Shown here: positions 30,344 through 41,621 of the stretch, piece after piece
Layout: every line of letters starts with the position of its first letter
Numbering within the stretch: the stretch's first letter is position 1
DNA from: Arsenophonus sp052174135
GTDB taxonomy: Bacteria > Pseudomonadota > Gammaproteobacteria > Enterobacterales > Enterobacteriaceae
Direction of reading: 5' to 3'
NCBI GenBank assembly: GCA_052174135.1
Contig: JBQMRZ010000027.1
Location: forward strand, 555,284-619,283
Length of the DNA stretch: 64,000 nt
Made by a program: the position numbers and the translations under genes
Notes under the pieces: model-generated
Databases searched by the model: none
The model's input: only the letters and a program-made list of their open reading frames with translations
What the model was told of the DNA's origin: nothing

Positions 30344-32802
30344 ATGCAAAAAAAGAATAAAATATAAATATTTACTGTAGTAATGATAATATTGGATAAT
30401 ACTGTTATAACAATTAATAACAGAGTAATATTTTTTTAATATTAGATTTAAAACTATTTTTAATACAAAGAGTTATTTTAAAATATTTTTATATGATAAT
30501 ATCATTTTTAAACGATATAATAAAAAATATGATTTATTTAATTTCCATAAAAAACATTAGGTTTGAAAAGATATTTATTTAAAAAATATGGCAATAAAAA
30601 TATTCTTCTTGAATTAACTATCATACTAAAAAATAAATTATTTAATCTCTAGTTAAAGAATAAAAATAAGTTTAATAAAAACACAACAAGAACTAAAACA
30701 TTTATATAAGACCTTTTAAATTTTTTGTTATTAAACTGAAAGTTAAAAAGTTTTGAATATTGATAAAAATTTTAATTATTGTAATTATTTGATTTTAGAT
30801 TTTTTTTTTAAAAAAATAATCTAGACCGACTACCATTATTTTTTATCTTTTTATTTATATCAAGATATAAATCTTCAATAATAACATAGATAATGATTTA
30901 TCTAGTATAGCTGTTGAGTGATCAGTATTCTAAAATCTAGCGAATATTTACCCTTATTTGCTTTATTTTCATTCATACATATATTTTATATTTAAATTTA
31001 ATATGGGTGATGGTATTTTATTGGGGTGATCAAATAGATGGAAAATTAGATATATATAAATTATTGATTACTTCAATCTATCAGCATTTTTAGTATTTTT
31101 TTTATCAATCGTTTTTAGTAACTCTAATTTTAGATGTTTTTGGCATGATTTTTTCATTAATTGTATACATTTGTTTAATGGGTGTATTTTATTCAGAAAA
31201 GTATTTCTATTTCAAAAAAAATTAATGATTTTTACTGTTTATGGTTATTTATTGATTATTTTAATAATTTTAATACAAAATAGCTAATATGTCATACGCT
31301 TTTGAATTAATTATCGGTTTATTGATTGAACTTTTAGATAACAAAAAATGAATAAAATAATAAAAATATAATCTATATCTTTTGGTTATATTTGAACTTT
31401 ATAAAGAAAATTTAATATTATCCTTTATCATTAAAGTTATTTTTATTTAATATTATTTAATTACTAAAGTTAATTGATTTTTAACACTAGTTAATCAATC
31501 ATTATTTATTTAAATTTTAAATAAATTAATTTAATTTAAAATTTAAAGTCACTAAAATATAAATGTATTTTCATCTAAGTGCGATTATATTGATAATGTT
31601 TACTGTAATCAAAAATAACATAATTAAATTAAATAATAAATTAACTAATAGTGAATTTATTATTTAAGTAACTCTTAATCAAATTATACTATTTATTTAA
31701 AATAACACATAATGAATCATTACTTATGTTTTTTCTGAATTTTAAAATTTAAAGATTATCATTAAAATAATGTTAATTTAGATTTATTTATAAAAACGAT
31801 TTTTTATTTTTTTTTAGTAAAAGAAATAAATTTAACGTTATTATTATAGAGACTTTTGATAAAGAAATTATAAGCTTTGTATTTTAATTTTAACTTTAAC
31901 TTTTAGCTAAAATTAAATATTATTATAAATAAAAATCAATTATTAAAAAATAATAATTTAATATAGATAAAATTTAATAGCCACTTATATTTAATTAAAA
32001 AATAATTAATAGATATAAGGGATATATAATAATTAAATATATTTTATATATAAAAGTAACCACCATAAGTTATAATAGTTTATAAAATGATTTAGTATCA
32101 TATACCTAATATAATACTAAAACATGTTATGTTAGATAATAAAAAATTTTTTTAATTTTTATTTATTTTAAATAGATTTGTTTTTATAAGTTTATTTTTA
32201 AATAAAAAATACTAATTTTTTTATAATTAAAATGTAAATTTTAAAATTTATTTAATAACTAAATAATAAATAATATTAATATAATAATTTTTATTTAATA
32301 AGTATTAAAATATCAAATCTAATTTAATTTTAATTTACATGAATATAATATATTTTACGAGTTTAAAAATATTTCTAATATATAAAAATTTTATATTTAA
32401 ATATATAAAAAATAACGATATTAACATTATTTTTTAAAACTTTAATGATTCATTAAAAAAATTTTTTTTAGTAAACTATCTATTTATAGAAAAATGCTAT
32501 TTTTTATTGTTAAATCTATAATATATAAAAAGTAATTTATTTTTAAAATATAATAATTATTATTAAGTCAAAGAAAAATTCCAAACAAATTTATATTTAA
32601 TTATTTAATTAAAACTAAACTAGTTAAAAGAATAAATATAATTATTTAATATAAATCTAAATTAGAAATTTAGTTTAATAATTATGAAAAACAACAAATA
32701 ATATTATATATTAATAAATATAATATTATGATAATCATATATAAATTTGGTAAACTTTATAAATTTAATTTAATTTAATTAAATTAAATAAAATTAAAAT
32801 AA
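30344..32802. other. 2.5-kb gene desert with one possible relic
   Basis: No intact gene is present. Apart from the possible membrane-protein relic at 30941-31225 the stretch shows no recognisable protein segment. The order nfuA-pfkA is not the E. coli order, so a rearrangement point lies somewhere in here. Confidence 0.5.
30941..31225 (+). pseudogene. Possible membrane-protein relic, family unknown
   Basis: In one frame the sequence reads FIHTYILYLNLIWVMVFYWG, then DQIDGKLDIYKLLITSIYQH, a stop, FFYQSFLVTLILDVFGMIFS, then LIVYICLMGVFYSEKYFYF. The G/W/D/V content and hydrophobic blocks are richer than chance sequence in these deserts, and G+C is locally higher. It is not recognised as any family. 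It is interrupted by at least one stop, so it is a relic if it is anything. Confidence 0.35.
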
Positions 32803-33780
32803 TCAATAAAGTTTTTTTATTGTATCTAATAAATCCTGTTTAAAATTACGTTTAACATTCTTAACCGCATCAATAATATCATGATGAACTAATTTATCAT
32901 TTTGAATGCCAACACAACAACCATCATACCCTTGTAGAAGTAACTGAACAGAATAAGCTCCCATACGAGATGCTAAAACACGATCATTAGCTACTGGGCT
33001 ACCACCACGCTGAATATGACCTAAAATAGTTGCCCGTGTTTCATGGCCAGTTGATTTTTCAATATATCTTGCCAATTCATTAACATCATAAATATGTTCA
33101 GTAATAATAACAATTGCATGACGTTTACCGCTTATTAAGCAAGATTTAATTTCCATCAATAGCTGTTCTTTATTAAAAGGAATTTCAGGTAAGACTACAA
33201 AATCACAGCCTCCAGCAATAGCAGCAGATAAAGTTAAATCACTGCAGTGCCGTCCCATTATTTCAACTATCGAAATACGTTTATGAGAAATTGAGGTATC
33301 GCGTAAATGATCAATTGCTTTAACAATTGTATCTAAAGCAGTAAAATAGCCAATTGTATAATCAGTTCCGACAACATCATTATCAATAGTTCCTGGAATA
33401 CCTATACAAGAAAAACCGGCTTCAGTAATTTTTTTTGCACCACAATAAGAACCATCTCCACCAATAATAATTAAAGCATCAATATTATTTTTTCTCATAT
33501 TATATATAGATTGTGATCTTACCTTCTCGCTATCACGAAATTTAAGAAAACGCGAAGAACCTAAAAAAGTACCACCACGATTAATGATATCAGAAACACT
33601 AAAATGATTAAGTTCTTTTATTTGATTTTCATAAAGCCCCATATAACCGTCATAAATACCATAAATTTTTAAACCTTCAGAAAGACCCATCCGCACAACA
33701 CTACGAATAGCAGCATTCATTCCTGGTGCATCACCACCACTGGTTAATACACCAACTTTTTTAATTTCTTTTTTATTCAT
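32803..33780 (-). CDS. pfkA: 6-phosphofructokinase, ATP-dependent
   Basis: PfkA catalyses the committed step of glycolysis. The 325-residue protein (E. coli 320) shows ATP-site GVLTSGGDAPGMNAA near residue 10, GGTFLGSSR near 75, GGDGSYCGAKK near 107, the catalytic loop PGTIDND near 130 with the catalytic Asp, MGRHCSDLTL near 175 and the effector-site region HIQRGGSP near 255. An AGAGGT ribosome-binding site precedes the ATG. The stop codon lies inside a small hairpin (CAATAAA with TTTATTG, 32804-32822) followed on the minus strand by T-rich sequence. It stands alone, with neither fieF nor sbp beside it. Confidence 0.97.
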   Translation of the reverse strand: MNKKEIKKVGVLTSGGDAPGMNAAIRSVVRMGLSEGLKIYGIYDGYMGLYENQIKELNHFSVSDIINRGGTFLGSSRFLKFRDSEKVRSQSIYNMRKNNIDALIIIGGDGSYCGAKKITEAGFSCIGIPGTIDNDVVGTDYTIGYFTALDTIVKAIDHLRDTSISHKRISIVEIMGRHCSDLTLSAAIAGGCDFVVLPEIPFNKEQLLMEIKSCLISGKRHAIVIITEHIYDVNELARYIEKSTGHETRATILGHIQRGGSPVANDRVLASRMGAYSVQLLLQGYDGCCVGIQNDKLVHHDIIDAVKNVKRNFKQDLLDTIKKLY

Positions 33781-35890
33781 AGTACCTCTAATTTACTATA
33801 ATTTTAAAAAATATAAATATTACAATTTGTTTTATTTTATTTTATTTATAACTCTAACGGTTTAAAATAATTTAGTTTTTATAAAAAACTTTTTAATATT
33901 ATATTGTTTTATATTTTATTTTTAATTATTATAAATTCTATTTTAGAAAAAATAAATTAAAAATATTTAATAAATATTAAAATAAAATATTTATTTATTT
34001 AGTAATTTTATTTTTTAATTTATAATTTATTAATTAATATAAAAAGACATTTAAATATTTAATATAAAATATATTTTTTAGTAACATTAAAATAGATATT
34101 TTCATTTTTTTTAAAATAAAAATCTTTATAAAAACGTCTTAAATAAAGTTATTTTTATGATTAAAAGAAAATAAAAAAGTTTAATTAGGATAAAATTTTT
34201 ATATTTATATTAAGTATAAAAATAATTAATTGTATTAAAAGATTAATATATAATTTTTATTATATGTTAATTATTAATTTAATTAAAACAGTATTTAATT
34301 TATATTAAAAACTTAATCATTAAAATAAATTTATAAAAAAAATAAAAGGTATATTGATATTATTTTTTTTAAGTTTAAAACTATTTTTAAAACTTTAAAA
34401 AAATAAATTTCTATATATTTATTGTTAATAATAATTAATTTTATTAATTTTATATTATTATATTTAATCTATATTAAAAGATAGTTGAATAGCGTACGTA
34501 CTAAAGAAATTAAATTATTTTTAAATACTTTTTATTTCTTTTTTTATTTATCTATAGCTAACAATATATTATTATAATTAATAATATATTGAGAATATTA
34601 TTCTAGTAATTTTTATAAAAATAAATACTTAAAAAAGTATAATCTTTAAGTATTAAAAATTTTTAATAGAATAAAACTAAAATTAATAAATAAATTTTCT
34701 AATTTTCTAATTTTTTAAATTTTTTTGTAAAAATATTAAAAATAATATTTATATGAAAATAATTCATTTCTTTATATATTTGAATTTATTTATCTTTATG
34801 AATCATTATAATAAATATTATATCAAATTTTTTCTTCAAAATTTTATATATATAAGTAGTTTTAAAATAACTAATTCTATATTTAAATGATCTCATAACA
34901 ATAGTTATTGTATTTTATTAAAAATTTTTTTTACATATAATTATAAAATAAAACATTTAATAATTTTTATATAAAATATAAATATTTTATTTTAAATTAG
35001 ACTTGAATCTAATAGAGATTATATTTTTAAAAAACATTAAAAAGATAAAGTTATTATTGAATTAAAATATAATAAATATTTATTCACTTTATTTCAAAAG
35101 AAATAGGATTAAATAATAACATAAAAGATTTATTTTGAAATCATAAAACTATAGAACTTAAAAGCAAATATATTTATATTAACTTTATAGTTTTTTAAAA
35201 CTATCATAATAATAATTTTTTATTAAATTTAAAATTTATATATTAATATATAATAATTAACAAAAAATTTTATTTATAAGCATATTTATTATAAAAAATC
35301 TATTAATTTAGATAGAGATAATTATATTAAGTTTACTTATTTCTATAGGATAAAATCCTATAAAAATAAAATTTTTTGATTTATTGAATATAATAAATAA
35401 CTTTTATGAAAATAAATATACTAAATAAATAGTATTTTTTTTTAGAAAAAATAGTTCTAGGAAATATTAATTTAAAGATTCTGTTGAATTACATGTATGT
35501 CATTTTTTAAAATAAAGTTTATTAGATCATAAATCTAATAATAAATTCTAATTAAATTAAATAAAATAGATATTAATTAATTAATAAGTTACTATATATA
35601 TATATATATAATTAATTAGTTTTTAACTATAAAATAGTTAGTTTGTTAATAAATTTATCTATTTATTTTAAAAAAACTCTATATATATCAGTTTGATTAC
35701 TAATATCATTTTATTTTAAGTTACTAAATATTATTTTTTAATTCTAATATTTTCAGTAATATAATTTTTCGTTTAAATTAAGTCAAAATTAAATCTTAAT
35801 AAAGAATATAAGTAATATCTAACTCATCAATTTTATTTTTAGCACAGTTAATAACCGATATTTTAAGATTAAAATAGAACCATCTAAAAC
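33781..35890. other. 2.1-kb gene desert between pfkA and yicC
   Basis: No gene or relic was recognised. Low-complexity A+T with a (TA)n run near 35590 and a small TATAGGAT/ATCCTATA hairpin at 35344-35362. The pfkA and yicC loci are far apart in E. coli, so this marks a rearrangement. Confidence 0.55.
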
Positions 35891-36754
35891 CTACTCGATA
35901 TTTTGGATTTGCTCACGCATTTGTTCTATCAATACTTTTAATTCAACAGCAGAATTAGTTATTTGACTATTAATAGATTTTGAAGCTAAAGTATTTGCTT
36001 CACGATTAAACTCTTGCATCATAAAATCTAGTCGGCGACCAATAGCTTCTTGTTTTTTAAAGATATTACGCGTTTCTTTAACATGAGCATCTAATCTATC
36101 AAGCTCCTCTGTAACATCAATACGTTGTGCTAATATGATAAGCTCTTGTTCTAGTCTATTATTATCTATCTTAATTTCTTCTTCTTCTAATTTTTTTTTA
36201 AAACGTTGACGTTGCCATTTTAAGACTTTAGGTATTTGATTACGAATTTCATAAATTTCCTTACAAACACCATCTAGTCGTTCTTCAATCATTATTTTTA
36301 ATTTTTTTCCTTCGCATTCTCGATTGAAAATAAAATCATCTAAAACAAATTCTAATTCACTAAGTAAATGAGTGCAAATAACATCTAATTTTTTTTCCTG
36401 AGCTAACATAACACCAGGCCAGCGAAGAACTTCTATAGGATTAATTTCTCCTTTAGCACCAGTTTTTTTTATCCAATTAGCACTTTTAATCAATTGATTA
36501 ACTAACTCTTCATTCAGAATTAATTCATTATGATAACTTGAACTAAATTCAAACCTTAAACTACACTCTACTTTTCCTCGCGTTAATCTAGCGCGTAAAC
36601 GATTACGAATAATAGATTCTAAACATTTAAAATTTTCCGGTACGCGAATATAAGTTTCAAGATAACGTTGGTTAACAGAACGTAACTCTAAAGCTACATT
36701 TCCCCATTTATTTTTTATATCTCGTCGCGCAAAAGCAGTCATGCTATGGATCAT
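35891..36754 (-). CDS. yicC: YicC-type endoribonuclease
   Basis: The 287-residue protein, the same length as E. coli YicC, starts MIHSMTAFARRDIKNKWG. An in-frame extension to 36829 has no homology, and AGGAAT sits ahead of the chosen ATG. Signature segments are SVNQRYLETYIRVPE near 30, RLTRGKVECSLRFE near 60, LRWPGVMLAQE near 110, and the C-terminal core RRLDFMMQEFNREANTLASK near 240, rich in the conserved acidic residues of the family. YicC has been described as an RNase acting on regulatory RNAs. It diverges from rph, the ancestral enteric arrangement. The central part is rich in charged helical sequence. Confidence 0.95.
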   Translation of the reverse strand: MIHSMTAFARRDIKNKWGNVALELRSVNQRYLETYIRVPENFKCLESIIRNRLRARLTRGKVECSLRFEFSSSYHNELILNEELVNQLIKSANWIKKTGAKGEINPIEVLRWPGVMLAQEKKLDVICTHLLSELEFVLDDFIFNRECEGKKLKIMIEERLDGVCKEIYEIRNQIPKVLKWQRQRFKKKLEEEEIKIDNNRLEQELIILAQRIDVTEELDRLDAHVKETRNIFKKQEAIGRRLDFMMQEFNREANTLASKSINSQITNSAVELKVLIEQMREQIQNIE

Positions 36755-36875
36755 ATTTAATTCCTGTAAATAAAGGTTAGAATATAACTTTAAGTGAAAC
36801 CATAGGATAACATTCAATGTCAAAGACATATATAATAAAATTCAACTAATATTATTTAATTACGGAGATAAAATA

Positions 36876-37592
36876 ATGCGTCTAAAAAATAGAGAGCCAG
36901 ATCAGATGCGTCCAATAAAAATTACTCGCCAATATACTAAATATGCTGAAGGTTCTGTTTTAATTGAAATTAGTGATACAAAAGTATTGTGTAATGCTAC
37001 AATCGAAGAAGGTATTCCACGATTTTTAAAAGGTCAATCACAGGGTTGGATAACAGCAGAATATAGTATGTTACCTCGAGCAACAAATTATCGTAATATA
37101 CGTGAAGCAATAAAAGGTAAACAAACAGGACGGAGTATAGAAATACAACGCCTTATTTCTCGTTCTTTACGAGCTGCTGTAAATTTAAAGAAATTAGGTG
37201 AATATACTATTATCCTAGATTGTGATGTTATTCAAGCTGATGGAGGAACACGTACAGCGGCGATTTCTGGTGCTTGTGTTGCTTTAACTGATGCATTAAA
37301 TAAAATGGTCTCAGAAGGAAAATTAAAAAAAAGCCCGCTTAAATCGATGGTTGCTGCGGTTTCTGTTGGTATAATAGGTGGTAAACCTATTTGTGATCTA
37401 GAATATAGTGAAGATTCTATTGCAGAAACTGACATGAATATTGTTATGATGGACGATGGTAAAATGATTGAAATTCAAGGTACTGCCGAAAATAAACCAT
37501 TTACTCAAAATGAACTATTATCTCTACTTTTTTTAGCAAAAAATGCTTTAAAAGTTATTTTTATAGCACAAAAAAAAGCATTAGAAAAGTAA
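36876..37592 (+). CDS. rph: Ribonuclease PH
   Basis: This is a phosphorolytic 3'-5' exonuclease that trims tRNA 3' ends. At 238 residues it is the full family length (unlike the frameshifted K-12 copy). Conserved segments are RPIKITRQYTKYAEGSVLIE at the N-terminus, FLKGQSQGWITAEYSMLPRA near 50, the phosphate-binding arginine region REAIKGKQTGRSIEIQRLI near 85, DCDVIQADGGTRTAAISG near 120 and YSEDSIAETDMNIVM near 180. Because both tRNAs in this window lack an encoded CCA, exact 3' trimming before CCA addition should matter. pyrE follows after 70 bp on the same strand. Confidence 0.97.
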   Translation: MRLKNREPDQMRPIKITRQYTKYAEGSVLIEISDTKVLCNATIEEGIPRFLKGQSQGWITAEYSMLPRATNYRNIREAIKGKQTGRSIEIQRLISRSLRAAVNLKKLGEYTIILDCDVIQADGGTRTAAISGACVALTDALNKMVSEGKLKKSPLKSMVAAVSVGIIGGKPICDLEYSEDSIAETDMNIVMMDDGKMIEIQGTAENKPFTQNELLSLLFLAKNALKVIFIAQKKALEK

Positions 37593-37662
37593 TTTCTACA
37601 TCTTAACAATTATCTTTTTTGTAACTATTAATTTAAGAGTAAATCAAAAAAAAGGAAACTTA

Positions 37663-38319
37663 ATGAAAAGTTATCAACAAGAATTTATAAAATTTGCTAT
37701 AAAAAAAAAGGTATTAGAATTTGGTAAATTTACATTAAAATCTGGACGAAAAAGTCCTTATTTTTTTAATATAGGACTCTTTAATACAGGAAAAGATTTA
37801 GCTATACTTGGAGATTTTTATGCAAAATTATTTATGAATCACAATCCTGCTTGTGATATTATTTTTGGTTTAGCCTATAAAGGTATTCCAATCGTAACAA
37901 CAACAGTAGTTATATTATCTAAAGATTATAAATTCAATAAATCTTATTGTTTTAATCGTAAAGAGATTAAAAAACATGGAGAGGGTGGAGAATTAGTGGG
38001 TAGTCCATTAAAAGGAAATGTTGTGATTATTGATGATGTTATTACAGCGGGAACTGCAATTAAAGAATCTGCAGAAATAATTAAACGACATAATGCTAGA
38101 CTTAGTGCAATTATTTTAAGCTTAGATCGCCAAGAAAAAGGTGAAAAAAACTTATCAATTGCGCAAGAAATTGAAAAAAAATTCAAATGCAAAATATTTT
38201 CTATCATAACTTTTAATACTTTAATTGATTATTTAAGTAAAAATCAGAATATGTCAATACATTTAGCTAGAATGAAAACTTATTATAAGAATTATGGGGT
38301 TACTATTTTTAATAAATAA
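37663..38319 (+). CDS. pyrE: Orotate phosphoribosyltransferase
   Basis: PyrE converts orotate and PRPP to OMP in pyrimidine synthesis. The 218-residue protein (E. coli 213) has FGKFTLKSGRKSPYFFNIG near residue 20-38, FGLAYKGIPIV near 67, RKEIKKHGEGG near 100 with the catalytic Lys/Arg loop, and the PRPP-binding motif VVIIDDVITAGTA near 120. An AAAGGAAA ribosome-binding site precedes the ATG. The rph-pyrE gap (70 bp) shows no obvious attenuator hairpin, unlike the E. coli rph-pyrE region, so pyrimidine-level attenuation may be lost. Confidence 0.96.
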   Translation: MKSYQQEFIKFAIKKKVLEFGKFTLKSGRKSPYFFNIGLFNTGKDLAILGDFYAKLFMNHNPACDIIFGLAYKGIPIVTTTVVILSKDYKFNKSYCFNRKEIKKHGEGGELVGSPLKGNVVIIDDVITAGTAIKESAEIIKRHNARLSAIILSLDRQEKGEKNLSIAQEIEKKFKCKIFSIITFNTLIDYLSKNQNMSIHLARMKTYYKNYGVTIFNK

Positions 38320-38699
38320 AATTAATAACTTTATTAATTAATTAGTATAAAGCTCTAAAATATTAAAAATGAGCACTATAATTAAATTAATTATTATAAT
38401 TAAAGAAAAATAATAAAAAAATAAAAAACTAAATTTCTTATCTATGGAATAAAAAATTTTAAATAAAAATATGATAATATTCATTTAAATACTATTTATT
38501 AAATTTATATAAATTCTAATTTATATTAAATTTTTTGATTAGTAGTTATTTTTATTTTTATTAATATCTACTTGGATCATCCTTCAATTAATTATTTAAA
38601 TTATTTATTAAGTTTAATCAATAATTAAACTAACTTAATACTTAACTTATATTCTTTTATTTTCATATAAATATATAATTTTTCTTCAAAATTGAATTT
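38320..38699. other. Gene-free stretch after pyrE
   Basis: A+T-rich sequence without open frames. No pyrE terminator is evident. Confidence 0.5.
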
Positions 38700-38970
38700 T
38701 AACATTAAAATAAATTGAATATTTTTAATAAAATTAAACTATTTTTGATCAAAAATTAATATTTTGAATTAAAAAATTAAATTCATTTAATAAAATTATT
38801 AAATGCTTCCAAGTTACTAAAGAGATACAAATAGGTGATATTATTTTAAATATACTAGTGTATAAATTATTAAATTAGTTATTATTATTAATAATAACCT
38901 GACTTCAATTGCTTTTTTAATATTTACAAAATCATTTATGAAATTTCTTCATACCTGTTTTTCATTTTTT
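38700..38970 (-). pseudogene. slmA: Probable SlmA (nucleoid occlusion) relic
   Basis: SlmA lies between dut and pyrE in E. coli, and a gap of the right size exists here. On the minus strand KNRYEEIS resembles the SlmA start NRREEILQ. About 150 bases on, ISPICISL, then WKHLIILLNEFNSFF in the register of [20 protein letters not shown], can be seen with stops in between. The matches are short, so this is a position-supported guess. Confidence 0.4.
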
Positions 38971-39085
38971 ATTATTAAGGATGATTTTTTTGATAAAAAT
39001 AATATAAATTATACATACTTTATTTCAAATATTTATAATACAAAATATTTAACAAATTTATAATTTTATTATTTATATAAAATTA

Positions 39086-39544
39086 TTAATAACGACCAGA
39101 ATGACCAAAGCTACCACTACCACGTTTTGTTATTTCAAAATTTTGTACTAACTCAAATTCAGCTTGAACAACTGATATAAAAATCATTTGTGCTATACGT
39201 TCGCCTGGTTTAATTATAAAATTTATATTACCACGATTCCAAATTGAAATTTTTAACTCACCTTGATAATCAGAATCAATTAAACCAACTAAATTTCCTA
39301 ATACAATGCTATGCTTGTGTCCTAAACCTGAACGAGGAAGAATAACTGCTGCTAATTGTTTATCTGCAATATGTAGTGCTATCCCTGTAGATAATAATTT
39401 AGTTTGACCAGATTTTAATTGAATAGTTTTATTCAAACAAGCGCGTAAATCTAATCCAGCAGACCCTTCTGTAGCATAAGTTGGCAAAGGGAATTCATTT
39501 CCTACACGAGGATCAATAATTTTAATGTTTATCTTTTTTTTCAT
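39086..39544 (-). CDS. dut: dUTP pyrophosphatase
   Basis: Dut hydrolyses dUTP to dUMP, keeping uracil out of DNA and feeding thymidylate synthesis. It has 152 residues from the ATG at 39544. Five trimer motifs are present: EGSAGLDLRA (motif 1), PRSGLGHKHSIVLGN (motif 2), GLIDSDYQGELKISIWNRG (motif 3), PGERIAQMIF (motif 4) and the C-terminal RGSGSFGHSGR (motif 5). The start lies inside the 3' end of coaBC, a 23-bp overlap as in E. coli, suggesting translational coupling. A 9-bp hairpin (39061-39085) begins right after the stop. Confidence 0.96.
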   Translation of the reverse strand: MKKKINIKIIDPRVGNEFPLPTYATEGSAGLDLRACLNKTIQLKSGQTKLLSTGIALHIADKQLAAVILPRSGLGHKHSIVLGNLVGLIDSDYQGELKISIWNRGNINFIIKPGERIAQMIFISVVQAEFELVQNFEITKRGSGSFGHSGRY

Positions 39545-40742
39545 AACATTTAAGTATTTCATTGAGTAAACGATGACTAAGTTCGAATTTATGGCTATGT
39601 GGTAAATGTATTTCTTTATCTTTTAAAAATAAACTTAAAGCGTTACTTTCTGAATTAAATCCATGATCAGATAACGAAATATCATTTGAACAAATCATAT
39701 CTATTTTTTTTTGAATACGCTTGTTATAAGCGTACTCTTTTATATTTTTCATATCCGCTGCAAATCCAACAACATAGGGGCGATCTTTAATTAATTTACC
39801 GACACTTTCTATAATATCGGGATTTCTTATTAATGTAAGAATTATTTCATCTGATTTTTTTTTAATTTTTTCTTTTCTAAATCTTTTTGGTCGATAATCA
39901 GAAACTGCAGCGCATCCAATAAAAATTTCTTGTTTATCAATTATATTATGTACTGTATTATACATTTCCAATGCACTGATAACATTAATGCGCTTAACGC
40001 CTATTGGCGTTGACAAATTAACTGGACCTGAAATAAGAGTTACATCAGCACCTCGTCTTGTAGCTGCTTTCGCTATCGCAAAACCCATTTTCCCTGAGCT
40101 ATGATTACTAATAAAACGAACCTGATCAATCTCCTCTTGAGTTGGGCCAGCTGTAATCATTAAACGTAAATTTAACATATCTTGATCATATTGAAAAGTA
40201 TTTACAGCTAATTCAACAATAGTTAAAGGATCTAGCATACGTCCACAACCAATATCACCACAAGCTTGACTACCTTCAATGGGACCCCAAACTAAAATAT
40301 GGCGTTTTTTAAGTATTTCAATATTTTGCTGAGTAACATTAGCTCGATACATCTGTTGATTCATTGCTGGCACAATAGCTATTTTCGCTTCTGAAGCCAA
40401 ACAAACTGTTGTTAATAAATCATTGGTCATACCAATGGATAAACGAGCGATTAAATCTGTAGTTGCAGGAGCTAAAATAATTAAATCTGCCCATTTAGCT
40501 AACTCAATATGATTTATTATTGTACTTTCTGCGATAGAATCTAATAAATTATCAGCAACTTTATGGCCAGAAACTATCTCTAGTGTCAATGGCGTAATAA
40601 AAGATTTAGCAGTAATTGTCATTATTACACGTACAATTGCGCCATAATCGCGTAATCGACGAACTAATTCTGGTGTTTTATAAGCAGAAATACTACCACT
40701 AACGCCAAGTATGATATTTTTATCTTTAAGTTCCAGTATCAT
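39522..40742 (-). CDS. coaBC: Bifunctional phosphopantothenoylcysteine synthetase/decarboxylase
   Basis: This fusion enzyme performs the second and third steps of coenzyme A synthesis from pantothenate. The N-terminal flavoprotein decarboxylase (about 1-185) has GVSGSISAYKTPELVRRL, the catalytic-base region ELAKWADLIILAPATTD near 75-90, PAMNQQMY near 122 and GCGRMLDP near 165. The C-terminal CTP-dependent synthetase has ITAGPTQEEIDQVRFISNHSSGKMG near 195-218, GCAAVSDYRP near 275 and the Lys-rich KKKSDEI near 290. It has 406 residues, the same as E. coli. The rest of the pathway is not in this window. Confidence 0.96.
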   Translation of the reverse strand: MILELKDKNIILGVSGSISAYKTPELVRRLRDYGAIVRVIMTITAKSFITPLTLEIVSGHKVADNLLDSIAESTIINHIELAKWADLIILAPATTDLIARLSIGMTNDLLTTVCLASEAKIAIVPAMNQQMYRANVTQQNIEILKKRHILVWGPIEGSQACGDIGCGRMLDPLTIVELAVNTFQYDQDMLNLRLMITAGPTQEEIDQVRFISNHSSGKMGFAIAKAATRRGADVTLISGPVNLSTPIGVKRINVISALEMYNTVHNIIDKQEIFIGCAAVSDYRPKRFRKEKIKKKSDEIILTLIRNPDIIESVGKLIKDRPYVVGFAADMKNIKEYAYNKRIQKKIDMICSNDISLSDHGFNSESNALSLFLKDKEIHLPHSHKFELSHRLLNEILKCYEKKDKH

Positions 40743-41562
40743 ATGCTTCCAAATAAAATAATGAGTCTACTGATATTAGCTTAAGCTAGAATTTAGGTAA
40801 AACTATCAATTTTATATATAAAAAAATTTTTATATAAAATTACAAATAATGTAAATGGATAAAAATCTCTTTAATCCAAAAATTTTAATCTATAAATTAT
40901 CATTTTTAAGTAAAAACTTTTAAGTACTTTTCTTTACATAGAATTATTTAAATTTCTAATTTAATTTTAATGAAAATTTATTAAATAATTGAGTTAATAT
41001 CAAAAAATATTAATAATTTATTATAAAAATCAATTAAGTAACTAAATAATTCTTTATATAATAATTCATTTTATGAAAGTCTTATAACAAGAAGATCTGA
41101 TGATTTGAAATCATCTACTTAATTTTTTATTATACAAGATATAAATATTATTTATTTATTTTTTAATAAAGAATATAAAATAAATTATTTGTTATAGAGT
41201 ATTTTAAAAATACTATAAATTAAGTTAAAGCGTATTAAATAAAACTTTAAAATTTAACTTTTAAAACAAATAAAGTATTTTAATTATTCTAATGTATAAT
41301 CATTTATCAGACAATTAATTATTTATTTTGAGAAAAAATATTATAAATGAAATAATTAGTATTTTTATTTTAAATGCATAAAGTTTCTTAATTATTTTAA
41401 TGTTACTTATAAAGGTATTTTTTTTATTTATTTAATTTAACTTAGTGTATTTTTAATATCACAATTCTACAATAGATATTATTTTAGTAAGTTTTAATGA
41501 AATCAAATTTTATTAAAATTAAATAAATTTATTGAGATAAATAAAATTAATAAAATTAATAT
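40743..41562. other. Gene-free stretch (radC position)
   Basis: E. coli has radC between coaBC and rpmB. No RadC segment was recognised here. Confidence 0.5.
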
Positions 41563-41590
41563 TTGACAAAGTAATTATTTCTAATATAAT
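41563..41590 (+). promoter_or_regulatory. Consensus sigma-70 promoter of rpmB-rpmG
   Basis: A perfect TTGACA (41563-41568) and perfect TATAAT (41585-41590) with 16-bp spacing lie 31 bp upstream of the rpmB ATG. It is the clearest housekeeping promoter in the window. Confidence 0.85.
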
Positions 41591-41621
41591 GATTAATTAA
41601 TCAAATATCTAGAGAAAAGAT

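Noticed and set aside
35590..35610. (TA)n run as a promoter or origin element
   Set aside because: Simple dinucleotide repeats are expected at this base composition and nothing else supports a function.
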